Part shown: positions 8,700-18,549 of the stretch, piece by piece | Layout of the letters: the number at the start of each line of letters is the position of its first letter | Position numbering within the stretch: position 1 is the stretch's first letter | DNA from: Pseudoclavibacter terrae | GTDB taxonomy: Bacteria; Actinomycetota; Actinomycetes; Actinomycetales; Microbacteriaceae | Direction: 5' to 3' | Length of the DNA: 64,000 nt | Assembly (NCBI RefSeq): GCF_008831075.1 | Contig: NZ_WBJX01000001.1 | Coordinates: 664,647 to 728,646, forward strand | Notes under the pieces: generated by a model | The model's database searches: none | The model's input: the letters and a program-made list of their open reading frames with translations, nothing else | What the model was told of the DNA's origin: nothing | Translations under genes and position numbers: made by a program

Positions 8700-9835
8700 T
8701 GAAGGCAGTCCACATCGGTGCTGGCAACATCGGTCGCGGCTTCATCGGGCTCGTCCTGCATGAAGCCGGGTACGAGGTCGTCTACGCCGACGTCAACGCC
8801 GACCTCATCGGGGCGCTCCAGGCGGTCGACACCTACACGGTGCACGAAGTCGGTCCGTCCGCCAAGAGCCACGTCGTCGATCGCTTCCGGGCGATCAACT
8901 CGGCCACGCACGAGGACGAGGTCGTGCAGGAGATCGCCACAGCCGACGTCGTCACGTGCGCCGTCGGTCCGAACGTGCTCCGCTTCATCGCGCCCGTCAT
9001 CCGCAAGGGCCTCGCAGCCCGCCCGGCCGACGCGCCGAAGCTCGCCGTCATGGCGTGCGAGAACGCGATCGGCGCATCCGACACGCTCAAGGGGCTTGTC
9101 CTCGACGGCGCCGAGGAGCTGGCCGACCGAGCCGTCTTCGCCAATACGGCGGTCGACCGCATCGTTCCCGAGCAGGCTGTCGAGGGGGTCGATGTCACCG
9201 TCGAGGACTTCTTCGAGTGGACGATCGACCGGACGCCGTTCGACGGTGCCGAGCCGAGAATCCCGGCCGCGCACTTCGTGGACGACCTCGAGCCGTACAT
9301 CGAGCGCAAGCTCTTCACGGTGAACACGGGTCACGCGACGATCGCCTACCACGGCTTCGTCGCGGGCGCCACGAACATGCAGGATGCGCTCGCGCTTCCC
9401 GCGGTCGCGGCAGAGGTCGAAGCGGTGCTGGGCGAGACGAGCCGAGTGCTCGTCTCGCAGTTCGGGTTCTCGGAAGACGACCACGCCGAGTACGTCGCGA
9501 CGACGCTCTCGAGGTTCGCGAACCGTGATCTGCCCGACCAGCCCGCTCGCGTCGGCCGTCAGCCGCTGCGCAAGCTCTCGGCGAAGGAGCGCTTCGTGCG
9601 CCCGGCGTCTGAGGCTGCCGCGGCGGGGCTGTCGTACGACGCGCTCGTTCGCGCGATCGGGGCGGCTCTGCGGTTCGACTTCGAAGCCGACCAGGAGAGC
9701 GTCGAGCTGCAGCAGAAGCTCGCGACGCTCGACGCGGAGACGTTGACCCGCGAGGTCACCGGCCTCGACGGCGGCGCGCTCTACGCAGCGGTGGTCGCAG
9801 AGGTCGAGCAGGCGCAGGCGGCACGCACCGCCTAG
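8699..9835 (+). CDS. mtlD: Mannitol-1-phosphate 5-dehydrogenase
   Basis: MtlD oxidises mannitol-1-phosphate to fructose-6-phosphate with NAD. The 378-residue protein opens with the Rossmann motif [17 protein letters not shown] and contains the catalytic-region segment [11 protein letters not shown] (about 205-215). Length matches the long-chain polyol dehydrogenase family. It overlaps mtlF by one base and closes the operon; a strong hairpin follows 20 bases after the stop. Confidence 0.96.
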   Translation: MKAVHIGAGNIGRGFIGLVLHEAGYEVVYADVNADLIGALQAVDTYTVHEVGPSAKSHVVDRFRAINSATHEDEVVQEIATADVVTCAVGPNVLRFIAPVIRKGLAARPADAPKLAVMACENAIGASDTLKGLVLDGAEELADRAVFANTAVDRIVPEQAVEGVDVTVEDFFEWTIDRTPFDGAEPRIPAAHFVDDLEPYIERKLFTVNTGHATIAYHGFVAGATNMQDALALPAVAAEVEAVLGETSRVLVSQFGFSEDDHAEYVATTLSRFANRDLPDQPARVGRQPLRKLSAKERFVRPASEAAAAGLSYDALVRAIGAALRFDFEADQESVELQQKLATLDAETLTREVTGLDGGALYAAVVAEVEQAQAARTA

Positions 9836-9854
9836 CGTCCGCACCACGCAGTCA

Positions 9855-9890
9855 CGAAGCCCCTTCCGAGTTCGCTCGGGAGGGGCTTCG
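9855..9890. terminator. Bidirectional terminator between mtlD and coaA
   Basis: A 15-bp stem (GAAGCCCCTTCCGAG / CTCGGGAGGGGCTTC, one wobble) with a TTCG tetraloop lies between the convergent mtlD and coaA genes. It can fold from either strand and probably serves both. Confidence 0.82.
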
Positions 9891-9961
9891 CGCTGTCCCA
9901 TCGCCCAGCCATCCCGAGACTGCGACCAGGCGCCCCTGGGCTCGAGAACGAGGCGCCGGGC

Positions 9962-10912
9962 TTAGACCTTGCGGAGGAGGACGCTGCGCACGGTGTGGTC
10001 GCTCGCCTTGCGGAGCACCAGTTGCGCGCGGGAGCGGGTCGGCATGACGTTCTCGCGCAGGTTCGGGCCGTTGATGCGCGACCAGATGCTGCGGGCGTGC
10101 TCGAGGGCCTCATCGGTGCTGAGGTCGGCGAAACGCCGGAAGTACGACCTCGGATTCGTGAACGCGCCGCGCTGCAACGACAGGAAACGCTGCTCGTACC
10201 ACCGGGCGATGTCCTCAGAGCGCGCGTCGACGTAGATGGAGAAGTCGAACATGTCGCTCACGGCGAGCGAATGAGCACGAGGGGGCTGGAGCACGTTGAG
10301 GCCCTCGACGATGAGGACATCCGGTTGATTCACGACGATCTCGGCGTCGGGGACGATGTCGTAGCTGAGGTGCGAGTAGAACGGCGCGCGGGCCTCCGTT
10401 GCGCCGCTCTTCACTTTCGTGATGAACCGCAGCAGCGCCCGCTGGTCGTACGACTCCGGGAAGCCCTTGCGTTCCATCAGGCCGCGGCGCTCGAGCTCCG
10501 CGTTGGGGTAGAGGAAGCCGTCCGTGGTGACGAGCTCCACGCGGGGCGTGTCCTCCCAGCGGCGCAGCAACTCCCTGAGGAGGCGCGAAACCGTCGACTT
10601 CCCGACGGCCACCGACCCGGCGACGCCGATGACGAACGGCGTGGATGCGCTGCGCTCGCCGAGGAAACCGCTGGTCGCGCGGTGCAGCGAACGGGCGTTC
10701 GAGACGTAGAGGTTGATGAGGCGGGACAGCGGCACGTAGACGTCCCGAACCTCGTCCAGATCGAGGTGATCCCCGAGGCCTCGGAGGCGGATGAGGTCGG
10801 ACTCGTCGAGCGTCATCGGGGTCGATGGTGCCAGGTCGGCCCAGTCCTGGCGGAGGATCTCGACGAAGGGCGAGTCTCCTCCGCTGCGCGGAATCTGACC
10901 AGTTGCGGACAT
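9962..10912 (-). CDS. coaA: Type I pantothenate kinase
   Basis: CoaA phosphorylates pantothenate in the first committed step of coenzyme A synthesis. The 316-residue protein has the P-loop [12 protein letters not shown], the segments [10 protein letters not shown] and RKGFPESYD that line the pantothenate site, and IVEGLNVLQ. The ATG at 10912 is chosen because it gives the normal family length; a much longer in-frame extension would run through glmS on the other strand. It is divergent from glmS, with about 60 bases between the starts. The C-terminal half is conserved to the end. Confidence 0.95.
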   Translation of the reverse strand: MSATGQIPRSGGDSPFVEILRQDWADLAPSTPMTLDESDLIRLRGLGDHLDLDEVRDVYVPLSRLINLYVSNARSLHRATSGFLGERSASTPFVIGVAGSVAVGKSTVSRLLRELLRRWEDTPRVELVTTDGFLYPNAELERRGLMERKGFPESYDQRALLRFITKVKSGATEARAPFYSHLSYDIVPDAEIVVNQPDVLIVEGLNVLQPPRAHSLAVSDMFDFSIYVDARSEDIARWYEQRFLSLQRGAFTNPRSYFRRFADLSTDEALEHARSIWSRINGPNLRENVMPTRSRAQLVLRKASDHTVRSVLLRKV

Positions 10913-10959
10913 AGAACGCGAGTCTAGTGCGGTGTCCGGCCCCGCATGAGCGGTGCCCC

Positions 10960-10965
10960 TAAGAT
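10960..10965 (+). promoter_or_regulatory. Putative -10 element for leaderless glmS
   Basis: TAAGAT lies 7 bases before the glmS ATG and there is no Shine-Dalgarno sequence. No convincing -35 is visible. Confidence 0.4.
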
Positions 10966-10972
10966 GGCCCCT

Positions 10973-12823
10973 ATGTGCGGAATTGTTGGTTACGTTGGTC
11001 CACGAGAGAGCCTTGACATCCTGATGGGCGGCCTCGCAAGACTCGAGTACCGGGGGTACGACTCCGCGGGTGTCGCGGTCATCGATGACGAGGGGCAGAT
11101 CGAGACCCGCAAGCGCGCGGGCAAGCTGAAGGTGCTGCGCGAGGACCTCGAGCGCCACCCGCTCTCCGATGGCCACACGGGCATCGGCCACACCAGGTGG
11201 GCGACGCACGGCGGTCCGACGGACGCGAACGCGCATCCGCACCTCGCCGATGACGGCAAGCTGGCTGTCATCCACAACGGGATCATCGAGAACTTCGCCG
11301 AGCTCAAGGCTGAGCTCGTCGAGCTGGGCTACACGTTCAAGTCGGAGACGGACACCGAGGTCGCAGCCGTCATGATCGGCCACGTCTACCGCGAGGTCGG
11401 CAGCCTCGAGCAGGCCTTCCGGGCCGTGGTCCGGCGCCTCGACGGGGCGTTCACGCTTCTCGCGGTGCACGCGAACGAGCCCGGACTCGTAGTCGGCGCG
11501 CGTCTCAACTCGCCGCTGGTCATCGGCCTCGGCGATGGAGAGAACTTCCTCGGCTCCGACGTCGCCGCATTCGTCGAGTACACGCCGCGTGCACTGGCCG
11601 TCGGTCAGGAGCAGATCGTGCTCGTGCGTCCGGACTCGGTCGAGATCACGACGTTCGACGGCGAGCCCGCCACGGCGGAGGCCTTCGAGGTGTCGTGGGA
11701 CGCGTCAGCCGCCGAGAAGGGCGGCTGGCCGAGCTTCATGGCCAAGGAGATCGACGAGGACCCGGAAGCCGTTGCGAACACGCTGCGCGGTCGCATCGTC
11801 GAGGGGCGGGTCGCACTGCCAGACCTCGACGCGCTCGGGGACGACTTCTTCAACGACATCCACCGCATCATCATCGTCGCCTGCGGAACGGCCGCCTACT
11901 CGGCGCAGGTGGGCGCGTACGCCATGGAGAAGTGGGCCCGCGTGCCCGTGCAGGTCGAGCTCGCCCACGAGTTCCGCTACCGCGACCCCGTCCTCGACTC
12001 CCGCACGCTCATCGTCTCGATGAGCCAGTCTGGCGAGACGATGGATACCCTCATGGCGGTCCGCTACGCCATGTCCCGAGGCGCGAAGACGCTCTCGATC
12101 TGCAACACGCAGGGTGCGACGATCCCACGCGAGTCCGACGCGGTCGTCTACACGCACGCGGGACCCGAGGTCGCCGTCGCATCGACGAAGGCGTTCCTCG
12201 CCCAGATCACCGCGCTCTACCTGCTCGGCATCTACACGGCCACCGTGCGCGGCACGATGACCGACGAGCGCCGCGAGGAGCTCCTCACGGAGTTCCAGAC
12301 GATCCCAGAGAAGGTGCGGACCGTCCTCGGCGTCCGGGAGCGCATCCACGAGCTCGCGAACTGGATGGCCGACACCCGCTCGGTGCTGTACCTGGGCCGC
12401 AACGTCGGCTACCCCATCGCTCTCGAGGGCGCGCTGAAGCTCAAGGAGATCGCGTACATCCACGCGGAGGGCTTCGCGGCGGGCGAGCTCAAGCACGGCC
12501 CGATCGCGCTCATCGAACCCGGACAGCCCGTCTTCGTCATCGTGCCGAGCCCTCGCCACGACGACACGCTGCACCCGAAGATCGTCTCGAACATCCAGGA
12601 GATCCGCGCACGCGGTGCCCGGGTGCTCGCGATCTGCGAGGTCGGTGACGCGGCCGTGCTGCCGTACGCCGACGAGGTCATCGCGGTTCCGCCGACCGAG
12701 CCCTTCTTCGAGCCGCTCCTCGCAGTCGTGCCGCTGCAGATCTTCGCGATCGAGTTGGCGACGGCCAAGGGCCTCGACGTCGACCAGCCTCGCAACCTGG
12801 CGAAGTCCGTCACCGTCGAGTAG
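10973..12823 (+). CDS. glmS: Glutamine--fructose-6-phosphate aminotransferase (isomerising)
   Basis: GlmS makes glucosamine-6-phosphate from fructose-6-phosphate and glutamine, the entry to amino-sugar synthesis. The start at 10973 is decided by the N-terminus: MCGIVGYVG places the catalytic Cys directly after the initiator Met, as needed for the class II glutaminase. The glutaminase domain (about 2-220) contains GHTRWATHG. Two SIS domains follow, with CGTAAYSAQ and [11 protein letters not shown] binding the sugar phosphate. The protein ends in the conserved [13 protein letters not shown]. Length 616 is normal. No glmS ribozyme-like leader is present: the upstream space is too short and the gene appears leaderless. 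Confidence 0.97.
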   Translation: MCGIVGYVGPRESLDILMGGLARLEYRGYDSAGVAVIDDEGQIETRKRAGKLKVLREDLERHPLSDGHTGIGHTRWATHGGPTDANAHPHLADDGKLAVIHNGIIENFAELKAELVELGYTFKSETDTEVAAVMIGHVYREVGSLEQAFRAVVRRLDGAFTLLAVHANEPGLVVGARLNSPLVIGLGDGENFLGSDVAAFVEYTPRALAVGQEQIVLVRPDSVEITTFDGEPATAEAFEVSWDASAAEKGGWPSFMAKEIDEDPEAVANTLRGRIVEGRVALPDLDALGDDFFNDIHRIIIVACGTAAYSAQVGAYAMEKWARVPVQVELAHEFRYRDPVLDSRTLIVSMSQSGETMDTLMAVRYAMSRGAKTLSICNTQGATIPRESDAVVYTHAGPEVAVASTKAFLAQITALYLLGIYTATVRGTMTDERREELLTEFQTIPEKVRTVLGVRERIHELANWMADTRSVLYLGRNVGYPIALEGALKLKEIAYIHAEGFAAGELKHGPIALIEPGQPVFVIVPSPRHDDTLHPKIVSNIQEIRARGARVLAICEVGDAAVLPYADEVIAVPPTEPFFEPLLAVVPLQIFAIELATAKGLDVDQPRNLAKSVTVE

Positions 12824-12829
12824 TCGAGC

Positions 12830-13204
12830 GTGATCTTCGGTATCGGAGTGGACACTGTGGAGCTCGCGCGGTTCGCGCGGGCCCTGCAGCGGGCGCCGCG
12901 CCTGCGTGAACGCCTGTTCACTCCCGCTGAGCGGGAGCGGTCTGTGGCGTCCCTCGGTGCACGGTTCGCGGCTCGCGAGGCGGCGGTGAAGGCGCTCGGC
13001 GGGATCGGGTCGCTCAGCTTCCTCGATTTCGAGGTGGAGAGCGGCCCCGCGGGTCGCCCGGAATTCGCGGTGACTCCCGCGCTCCGTGCGCACCTCGACG
13101 CCGTTGGCGTCGACCACCTGCATCTCTCGCTCACCCACGAGCGCACGACTGCGACCGCGTTCGTCATCGCCGAACGGGCTGCGGGCGCCGGAGTCGGCGC
13201 GTGA
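12830..13204 (+). CDS. acpS: Holo-[acyl-carrier-protein] synthase
   Basis: AcpS transfers 4'-phosphopantetheine from CoA to acyl carrier protein. The 124-residue protein has the signature GIGVDTVELARF with metal-binding Asp8, and RFAAREAAVKALG with Glu50 and Lys54. The GTG start is 6 bases after the glmS stop and gives the canonical N-terminus MIFGIGVD. It overlaps alr by four bases (GTGA), so glmS-acpS-alr are probably translated from one transcript. Confidence 0.93.
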   Translation: MIFGIGVDTVELARFARALQRAPRLRERLFTPAERERSVASLGARFAAREAAVKALGGIGSLSFLDFEVESGPAGRPEFAVTPALRAHLDAVGVDHLHLSLTHERTTATAFVIAERAAGAGVGA

Positions 13205-15084
13205 CGGGCCCTCGTATCGACGTCGACCTCGATGCCATCCGGGCGAACGTGCGCGCGGTCGCCGAGCTCACCGGCACGCCCCTGCTCGCCGTCGTCAAGG
13301 CGAATGCCTACGGGCACGGGGCATCCGACGTCGCGCGGGCCGCGCTCGAGGGCGGAGCCGAGCGCCTCGGCGTCGTCGACCTCGCCGAGGCGTTCGCGCT
13401 CCGAGCGGCCGGCATCACGGCGCCCATCCTCGCTTGGATGCACGGGGCACGCACCGATTGGCTCGCGGCGCTCGGCGCCGAGATCGAGCTGGGCATCTCG
13501 TCGCTCGCGCAGCTTGAACTCCTGGATATCGGCCTTGGTCGCCTCGAGCATTCGGATCGCTCCGTGGTGGTGCATCTCAAGCTCGACACCGGCCTTGGGC
13601 GCAACGGCATCAGTGCGCTCGAGTGGGAAGCCGCGTTCACGAAGACGGCCGAGCTCGAGCGGCGGGGCATCGTCCGGCTCGATGGGCTGTTCAGCCACCT
13701 CGCGGGGGCGGGCCATGAGGCGGACGCCGCCCAGCTCACCTCGTTCGAGCGCGCGCTTGCGCTCGCGGGACGCTGCGGGCTGACGCCCTCCGTCCGGCAT
13801 CTTGCCGCGACGGCGGGCTCGATGACGTTGCCGGAGGCGCGCTTTGATCTCGTGCGCCTGGGCGTCTCTCTGTACGGGCTCTCGCCGTTCTCCGCGGGCG
13901 CAGACTGTCCCGTCGCCCTGCGGCCGGCGCTCGCGCTGAGCGCTCCCATCCGTGAAGACCAGCGGGGGTATCGCGTCGACGTCGGGCACGCCGTCGGGCT
14001 GCCGCCGGTTGCACCGGGTTCGCTGCTCTTCACCGACGATGCCGGCGCCGACTGGCGCCTGGTGTCGGTGGATGCCCTGGAGCTGCGCATCGAGCCGGTC
14101 GACGCTGACGTCGCCGCGTCCGAGAACCCCGCCGAGCGTGACGAGGAGCGTCGCTTGCTGGTCATCGACGCGGATCGCTCTGCGAGCGCCGACGACTGGG
14201 CGGCCGCGGCGGGCACCATCAACTACGAGGTCGTCACCCGGCTCAGTGCGCGCATCCCGCGACGTCCTTCCTCTCTCGGAGGCGCGGCGTCGGCAGGGGG
14301 TGCGGGCATCCCAGCCCGGACCGACGGTCTCGCGCCACTGCGGGAGCTCACGGTCGACGTCGAGCTGCTGCGCACCCGCATGAGCGAGCGAGCGCGCGGC
14401 CTCGCGGAGGCGCTCGCCGAGGGGACGGGGGCGCGTCAGGCGGCTCGGATGTTCAGCGTCGACGTCTCGGCGGACGCCTACGGCCTCGGTGCGCGACTCG
14501 TCGCTGATCTGACCCTCGAACACGGCCTCCTCCCGCTCGTCGCGACCACGACGGAGCTCGCGCACGTGGGGGAGGCGGCACGAAGCAGCACGCTCGTCGA
14601 CCACGAGCGCACGAGGGACGCCGGAACCCGCGCGGTCTACGGGTTCGACGGTCCGGGAGCGCACGCGGCGGTCTCCCTCGCGAGCGAACTGGTGCACGTC
14701 AAGCGCGTCGCGGCCGGGCACGGCGTCTCCTACGGCTACGACTGGGTCGCCGAGGAATCCACGATCCTGGGTCTGGTCCCGCTCGGCTACGCCGATGCCA
14801 TTCCCCGCCGCGTCGCAGGCCGCGCCGAGGTCGTCGTCGGTGGCAGGAGGAAGCCGATCGTCGGACGCGTTGCCATGGACCAGGTGGTGGTCGACCTCCA
14901 GGATCAGGAGGCGTGGATCGGCATGCCCGTCTCCGTCTTCGGTTCGGGCCCTCAGGACATCCGCCTCGACGAGTGGGCGGCATGGTCCGGCGTCGAACCC
15001 CGGGCCTTCGTGGCGGCGCTGGGCACTCGCGTCGTGCGGCGGGCAGTCCAGGGGGACGGGAAGGTGCAAGCAGATGCAAGATGA
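13201..15084 (+). CDS. alr: Alanine racemase, tandem-duplicated form with a composite active site
   Basis: Alr interconverts L- and D-alanine for peptidoglycan. At 627 residues it is far longer than the usual 370 or so. Residues 4-245 are a full PLP barrel: Lys33 in VVKANAYGHG, Tyr37, Lys127 and Arg134 in LKLDTGLGRNG, His166, Arg219 and LYGLSP. Residues 246-356 are a degraded C-terminal beta domain that still ends in GTINYEV (Tyr342). Residues 382-490 restart like a second, shortened barrel (ELTVDVELL, VSADAYGLGA) in which the lysine is Ser423. Residues 491-616 are an intact C-terminal domain: GVSYGYDW (Tyr511), PLGYAD (Tyr530) and PIVGRVAMDQ (Met559). One frame runs throughout without a stop. 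I infer an internal duplication in which each half kept a different part of the active site. It overlaps tsaE by 11 bases. Confidence 0.9.
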   Translation: MTGPRIDVDLDAIRANVRAVAELTGTPLLAVVKANAYGHGASDVARAALEGGAERLGVVDLAEAFALRAAGITAPILAWMHGARTDWLAALGAEIELGISSLAQLELLDIGLGRLEHSDRSVVVHLKLDTGLGRNGISALEWEAAFTKTAELERRGIVRLDGLFSHLAGAGHEADAAQLTSFERALALAGRCGLTPSVRHLAATAGSMTLPEARFDLVRLGVSLYGLSPFSAGADCPVALRPALALSAPIREDQRGYRVDVGHAVGLPPVAPGSLLFTDDAGADWRLVSVDALELRIEPVDADVAASENPAERDEERRLLVIDADRSASADDWAAAAGTINYEVVTRLSARIPRRPSSLGGAASAGGAGIPARTDGLAPLRELTVDVELLRTRMSERARGLAEALAEGTGARQAARMFSVDVSADAYGLGARLVADLTLEHGLLPLVATTTELAHVGEAARSSTLVDHERTRDAGTRAVYGFDGPGAHAAVSLASELVHVKRVAAGHGVSYGYDWVAEESTILGLVPLGYADAIPRRVAGRAEVVVGGRRKPIVGRVAMDQVVVDLQDQEAWIGMPVSVFGSGPQDIRLDEWAAWSGVEPRAFVAALGTRVVRRAVQGDGKVQADAR

Positions 15085-15661
15085 CACGACCGTGAGCGCC
15101 ATCGTCGGCCTCGCCACGGCTGATGAGATGGTTCGGGCTGGCGAGATCGTCGGCGGTCAGCTGGTGGCAGGCGACGTGCTGGTGCTCACCGGCCCACTGG
15201 GCGCAGGCAAGACGACGTTCGCTCGCGGACTCGGCACAGCACTCGGCGTCCGCGGGCCGGTCACGAGTCCGACGTTCGTGCTCGCGCGCACCCATCCATC
15301 GCTCGTGGGCGGGCCCGAGCTCATCCACGTCGACGCCTACCGCCTCGGCCACCCCGCTGAGCTCGACGACCTCGGTCTCGATCTGGCTGCGAGCGTGACC
15401 GTCGTCGAGTGGGGGCGGGATGCGGTGCCGCTGGTCACCGATCGCTGGCTGGAGATCACCATCGACCGTTCGACGGCGTCGTTCCCAGCGGCACCTGCGG
15501 CCGAGCGGCCTCGCTCGGAGGGGCCTCCCGACGATGACGCGGACGACGAGCCGCTCGACCCGCGCCGGCTGACCCTGGGCGTCCACGGGGCATGGGACCG
15601 ACCCGTCGGCGAGTCGCTCGGGAGCGCGCTGCGCACCGAGTTCGGCGCGCCCGCCGCGTAG
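15074..15661 (+). CDS. tsaE: tRNA threonylcarbamoyladenosine synthesis ATPase TsaE
   Basis: TsaE is the small ATPase of the TsaBDE complex that makes t6A at position 37 of ANN-decoding tRNAs. The 195-residue protein has a P-loop GPLGAGKTT (residues 40-48), then SPTFVLA, HVDAYRLGHPAEL and VVEWGRD, all family hallmarks. The ATG at 15074 overlaps the end of alr by 11 bases. After the core there is an unusual Pro/Asp-rich stretch (about residues 135-165, containing DDDADDEP) before a short C-terminal segment, making it longer than the usual 150 residues. It is followed by tsaB and rimI-tsaD. Confidence 0.93.
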   Translation: MQDDTTVSAIVGLATADEMVRAGEIVGGQLVAGDVLVLTGPLGAGKTTFARGLGTALGVRGPVTSPTFVLARTHPSLVGGPELIHVDAYRLGHPAELDDLGLDLAASVTVVEWGRDAVPLVTDRWLEITIDRSTASFPAAPAAERPRSEGPPDDDADDEPLDPRRLTLGVHGAWDRPVGESLGSALRTEFGAPAA

Positions 15662-15664
15662 AAT
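15659..15664 (+). promoter_or_regulatory. Putative -10 element for leaderless tsaB
   Basis: TAGAAT overlaps the tsaE stop codon and lies 7 bases before the tsaB ATG. No Shine-Dalgarno is present. An internal promoter giving a leaderless tsaB message is plausible. Confidence 0.4.
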
Positions 15665-15671
15665 CGATCAC

Positions 15672-16280
15672 ATGCTCTTAGCGATCGACACGTCAGCGGG
15701 CACGGATGTCGCGATCGTCACCCCGCACGGTCGCGTGCTCGGTGAGCTTCGCAGCTCCGACACCCGTCACCACGCCGAGGCGGTCGGCGACGCCATCGAG
15801 ACGGTGCTCGCCGAGGCGGGGCTCTCGCCCCAGCACATCACGCAGGTCATCGGCGGGATGGGCCCCGGCCCGTTCACGGGACTCCGTGTGGGCGTCGCCG
15901 CGGCACGCACGTTCGCGTTCGCTCGCGGGGCGCGCTTCATCCCGATGCCAAGCCACGATGCCGCGGCCCACGAGTGGCGTGCCGCGCATCCCGAGGCGAA
16001 CGGCGACCTCCTCGTGTCGACGGATGCCCGGCGCGGTGAGCTCGCCTGCTCCCGCTACGAGCAGGGCCTCCTCGTGGCCAGCTCGTGCGAGCTGCACAGG
16101 CCCGACGCCGTTCCCGGTGCCGCGCACCATTTCGACACGCGCACGATCTCGGCCGCTCACCTCGCCCTCGCGTGGCTCGACCGCGAGGCGCAGGGCCTCG
16201 AGGCCGAGCCGAACTCGATCGTCTACCTGCGTGGCGCCGACGCCGTTCCATCGAACGGTCCGAAGCGGGTGACCGGATGA
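15672..16280 (+). CDS. tsaB: tRNA threonylcarbamoyladenosine synthesis protein TsaB
   Basis: TsaB is the non-catalytic ASKHA-fold partner that dimerises with TsaD in t6A synthesis. The 202-residue protein starts [16 protein letters not shown] and contains [22 protein letters not shown], the most conserved TsaB segment. It ends four bases into the next gene (ATGA), which encodes RimI fused to TsaD. The cluster tsaE-tsaB-rimI-tsaD thus supplies the whole membrane-independent t6A complex except TsaC. Confidence 0.94.
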   Translation: MLLAIDTSAGTDVAIVTPHGRVLGELRSSDTRHHAEAVGDAIETVLAEAGLSPQHITQVIGGMGPGPFTGLRVGVAAARTFAFARGARFIPMPSHDAAAHEWRAAHPEANGDLLVSTDARRGELACSRYEQGLLVASSCELHRPDAVPGAAHHFDTRTISAAHLALAWLDREAQGLEAEPNSIVYLRGADAVPSNGPKRVTG

Positions 16281-17875
16281 TGCGGGTCGCACTTCGCGAG
16301 GCCTCCCACGACGACATTCCTGCCATGGTGAGGCTCGACGAGGCGGCGTTCCCGCTGGACCCGTGGTCGCCGTCCATGCTCGCTGGCGAGGTCAAGAGCC
16401 AGCACACGAGGTATGTCGTCGTCGAGGACGCGGCTTCGGGCGAGATCCTCGCGGCTGCCGGGGTCATGGCCCTGCAGGGTGGTGGGGAGGCGGATGTGCA
16501 GACGATCGCCGTCGACGAGCGTCTCCGGCGCGGCGGGTGGGCGACGCGAATGCTGGCGGAGCTGTTCGCCTGGGCCGAGGGGCGCGGCGCGAAGCAGGTG
16601 TTCCTCGAGGTACGGGAGAACGGTGAGGCGGCCAGGGCCCTGTACTCGGGGCTCGGCTTCGAGGAGATCGGCCGGAGGCCGAAGTACTACCCAAGAGAGG
16701 GTGTGGATGCGATCGTGATGCGCGGCCAGCTTCCAGCGGTTCGGGTGTCTGCGGAGACGCGCGTCGCGGCGGGCTCGCGACGGGAGCCGCTTGTGCTCGG
16801 CATCGAGTCGTCGTGCGACGAGACCGGCGTCGGCATCGTCCGCGGTCGCGAACTGCTTGCCAACGAGGTGGCTTCGTCCATGGACGAGCACGCCATCTTC
16901 GGTGGCGTCGTGCCGGAGATCGCCGCACGCGCCCACGCAGACGCCATCGTGCCGACGATCGCTGCGGCCCTCGAGACAGCGGGGGTGACGCTCGACGAAC
17001 TGGACGCCATCGCCGTGACGCAGGGGCCTGGCCTCGCGGGGGCGCTCATGGTCGGGACGGCGGCGGCCAAGGCGCTGCACGTCGCCACGGGCATCCCGCT
17101 CTACGCGGTGAACCACCTCGTCGGCCACGTCGCGGCCGACGTGCTCCGCGACGATGTCGGCCAGCTCGAGCTGCCCGCCGTGGCGCTGCTCGTCTCTGGC
17201 GGGCACACCTCGCTCCTGCACGTTCGCGACCTCGTCGATGACGTCGAGTTGCTCGGCGAGACGATCGACGACGCGGCGGGTGAGGCGTTCGACAAGGTCG
17301 CGCGCCTGCTCCGCCTGCCCTACCCGGGGGGTCCGGAGATCGACAAGGCTGCCGCCGGCGGCGACCCGAGGGCGATCCGTTTCCCGCGGGGGCTGACCAA
17401 GCCGAAGGACCTCGAGAAGCATCGCTACGACTTCTCGTTCTCGGGCCTCAAGACCGCCGTCGCCCGGTGGGTGGAGGCACGGGAGGATGCAGGCGAGCCC
17501 GTGCCGGTCGCCGACGTCGCCGCGAGCTTCCGTGAGGCGGTCGCCGATGTGCTCACCGCCAAGGCGGTCGCCGCCTGCACGGAGCTCGGCGTGCCCCGTC
17601 TTGTCCTCGGCGGGGGAGTGGCTGCCAACGCCCGCGTGCGCGAGCTGGCCGAGGAGCGCTGCGCGGCAGCCGGGATCGAGCTGCGCATCCCGCCCCTCCG
17701 ACTCTGCACGGACAACGGGGCGATGATCGCCGCGGTCGGTGCGATGCTCTTCGCCGCCGGCAAGCCGCCGGCGCGGCTCGACTTCGCCGCGGATTCGACC
17801 CTGCCCGTGGCGACGCCCCGCGGGGTGCAGGTGGGGTCAGCCGTGGGGGACTCAGCAGGAGGGGGAATCGCGTGA
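16277..17875 (+). CDS. tsaD: Fusion of ribosomal-protein N-acetyltransferase RimI with TsaD
   Basis: A single 532-residue frame holds two enzymes. Residues 1-155 are a GNAT acetyltransferase of the RimI type (N-terminal acetylation of S18), with the acetyl-CoA motif [10 protein letters not shown] and [20 protein letters not shown]. After a linker of about 18 residues, residues 172-532 are TsaD, which transfers threonylcarbamoyl to A37 of tRNA. TsaD hallmarks are [12 protein letters not shown], metal-binding NHLVGH and [11 protein letters not shown]. Elsewhere rimI and tsaD are usually adjacent separate genes; here no stop codon lies between them. A GTG at 16793 with GGGAG six bases upstream could give a separate TsaD, so both products are possible. 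It overlaps tsaB and the next gene by four bases each. Confidence 0.92.
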   Translation: MMRVALREASHDDIPAMVRLDEAAFPLDPWSPSMLAGEVKSQHTRYVVVEDAASGEILAAAGVMALQGGGEADVQTIAVDERLRRGGWATRMLAELFAWAEGRGAKQVFLEVRENGEAARALYSGLGFEEIGRRPKYYPREGVDAIVMRGQLPAVRVSAETRVAAGSRREPLVLGIESSCDETGVGIVRGRELLANEVASSMDEHAIFGGVVPEIAARAHADAIVPTIAAALETAGVTLDELDAIAVTQGPGLAGALMVGTAAAKALHVATGIPLYAVNHLVGHVAADVLRDDVGQLELPAVALLVSGGHTSLLHVRDLVDDVELLGETIDDAAGEAFDKVARLLRLPYPGGPEIDKAAAGGDPRAIRFPRGLTKPKDLEKHRYDFSFSGLKTAVARWVEAREDAGEPVPVADVAASFREAVADVLTAKAVAACTELGVPRLVLGGGVAANARVRELAEERCAAAGIELRIPPLRLCTDNGAMIAAVGAMLFAAGKPPARLDFAADSTLPVATPRGVQVGSAVGDSAGGGIA

Positions 17876-18408
17876 CGACACCTGAGCAGCCGAAGCTGCC
17901 GCCGCGAAAGCCGGTGGAGCTGCCGCCGATCGACCGCACGCCGGTCGAGGACACCAGCAACGCCGCCTACTCGGCGCTCACCCCGCGGACGACCGCAGAC
18001 GGTCGCCCGTCGGAGGACACCGACGTCGACACCTCCGCGGTCGCTGCGCCTGTTGCCCGCGCTCAGCGGATCGAGGTCGACCCGGCCATCGCGCATGTCC
18101 AGGCCAACGCGACCGCGTCGGCATCCGCCCCCAGGTCGCAGACGCCAGAGCCCGCAGGCCTGGGCCTGAGCCGGTTCGCGCTCGTCGTCTCCGTGCTGCT
18201 CTCGCTCACGGGCGCGATCCTCGCGGCTGCGCTCTCGGTCGCGGTGACGCCGTCTCCACTCTGGCCCCTGTACATCGGTGCGAGCATCGGCGCGGTCGCC
18301 GTGCTGCTGGCTGTGCTCGCGCGTCGGCACCGCGGTTGGATCGTGGCCCTCGTGCTCGCGGCGGCGGTCGCCGTCGGCTCCGTCGGCTTCGCGTTCGTCG
18401 TCGCCTGA
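17872..18408 (+). CDS. Hypothetical membrane protein with disordered N-terminus
   Basis: This predicted 178-residue protein overlaps tsaD by four bases (GTGA), so it is probably co-translated with it. Residues 1-95 are polar and rich in Pro, Thr and Ala and look disordered. Residues about 98-178 form three hydrophobic segments ([37 protein letters not shown] and [19 protein letters not shown]). I do not recognise a named domain. Its layout, a proline-rich tail followed by membrane helices, resembles the three proteins that follow. Confidence 0.75.
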   Translation: MTTPEQPKLPPRKPVELPPIDRTPVEDTSNAAYSALTPRTTADGRPSEDTDVDTSAVAAPVARAQRIEVDPAIAHVQANATASASAPRSQTPEPAGLGLSRFALVVSVLLSLTGAILAAALSVAVTPSPLWPLYIGASIGAVAVLLAVLARRHRGWIVALVLAAAVAVGSVGFAFVVA

Positions 18409-18448
18409 GGCACGCCGAGAGCAGCGGATCGTCCTGCCGGCTGTGAAG

Positions 18449-18466
18449 TCATCCTGCGGGATGACG
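18449..18466 (+). terminator. Small hairpin downstream of the tsaD operon
   Basis: GTCATCC / GGATGAC forms a 7-bp stem with a TGCG loop, 41 bases after the preceding stop. GGATGAC is repeated again at about 18482. A weak terminator is possible. Confidence 0.35.
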
Positions 18467-18549
18467 GTGCTCTGACCGCGGGGATGACGCTCCGCCAAGC
18501 CCGCGGCCGTACCGTTGGAGCATCCCAAGACGCTTTGAGAGGAGCGGAC

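Noticed and set aside
10921-10972. glmS ribozyme or other leader RNA
   Set aside because: Only about 50 bases separate the divergent genes and a -10-like hexamer sits 7 bases before the start, leaving no room for a structured leader.
10912-11470. N-terminal extension of coaA to about 500 residues
   Set aside because: The extension would run antisense through glmS; the ATG at 10912 gives the normal family length.
13201-15084. Two separate racemase genes or a sequencing frameshift rather than one fused gene
   Set aside because: The frame is open throughout with normal codon bias, the decay of motifs is complementary rather than random, and no stop or second start with a good ribosome binding site separates the halves.
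12409-15117. Long antisense frame (about 902 codons) over glmS, acpS and alr
   Set aside because: Spans well-supported genes; composition is an artefact of high GC.
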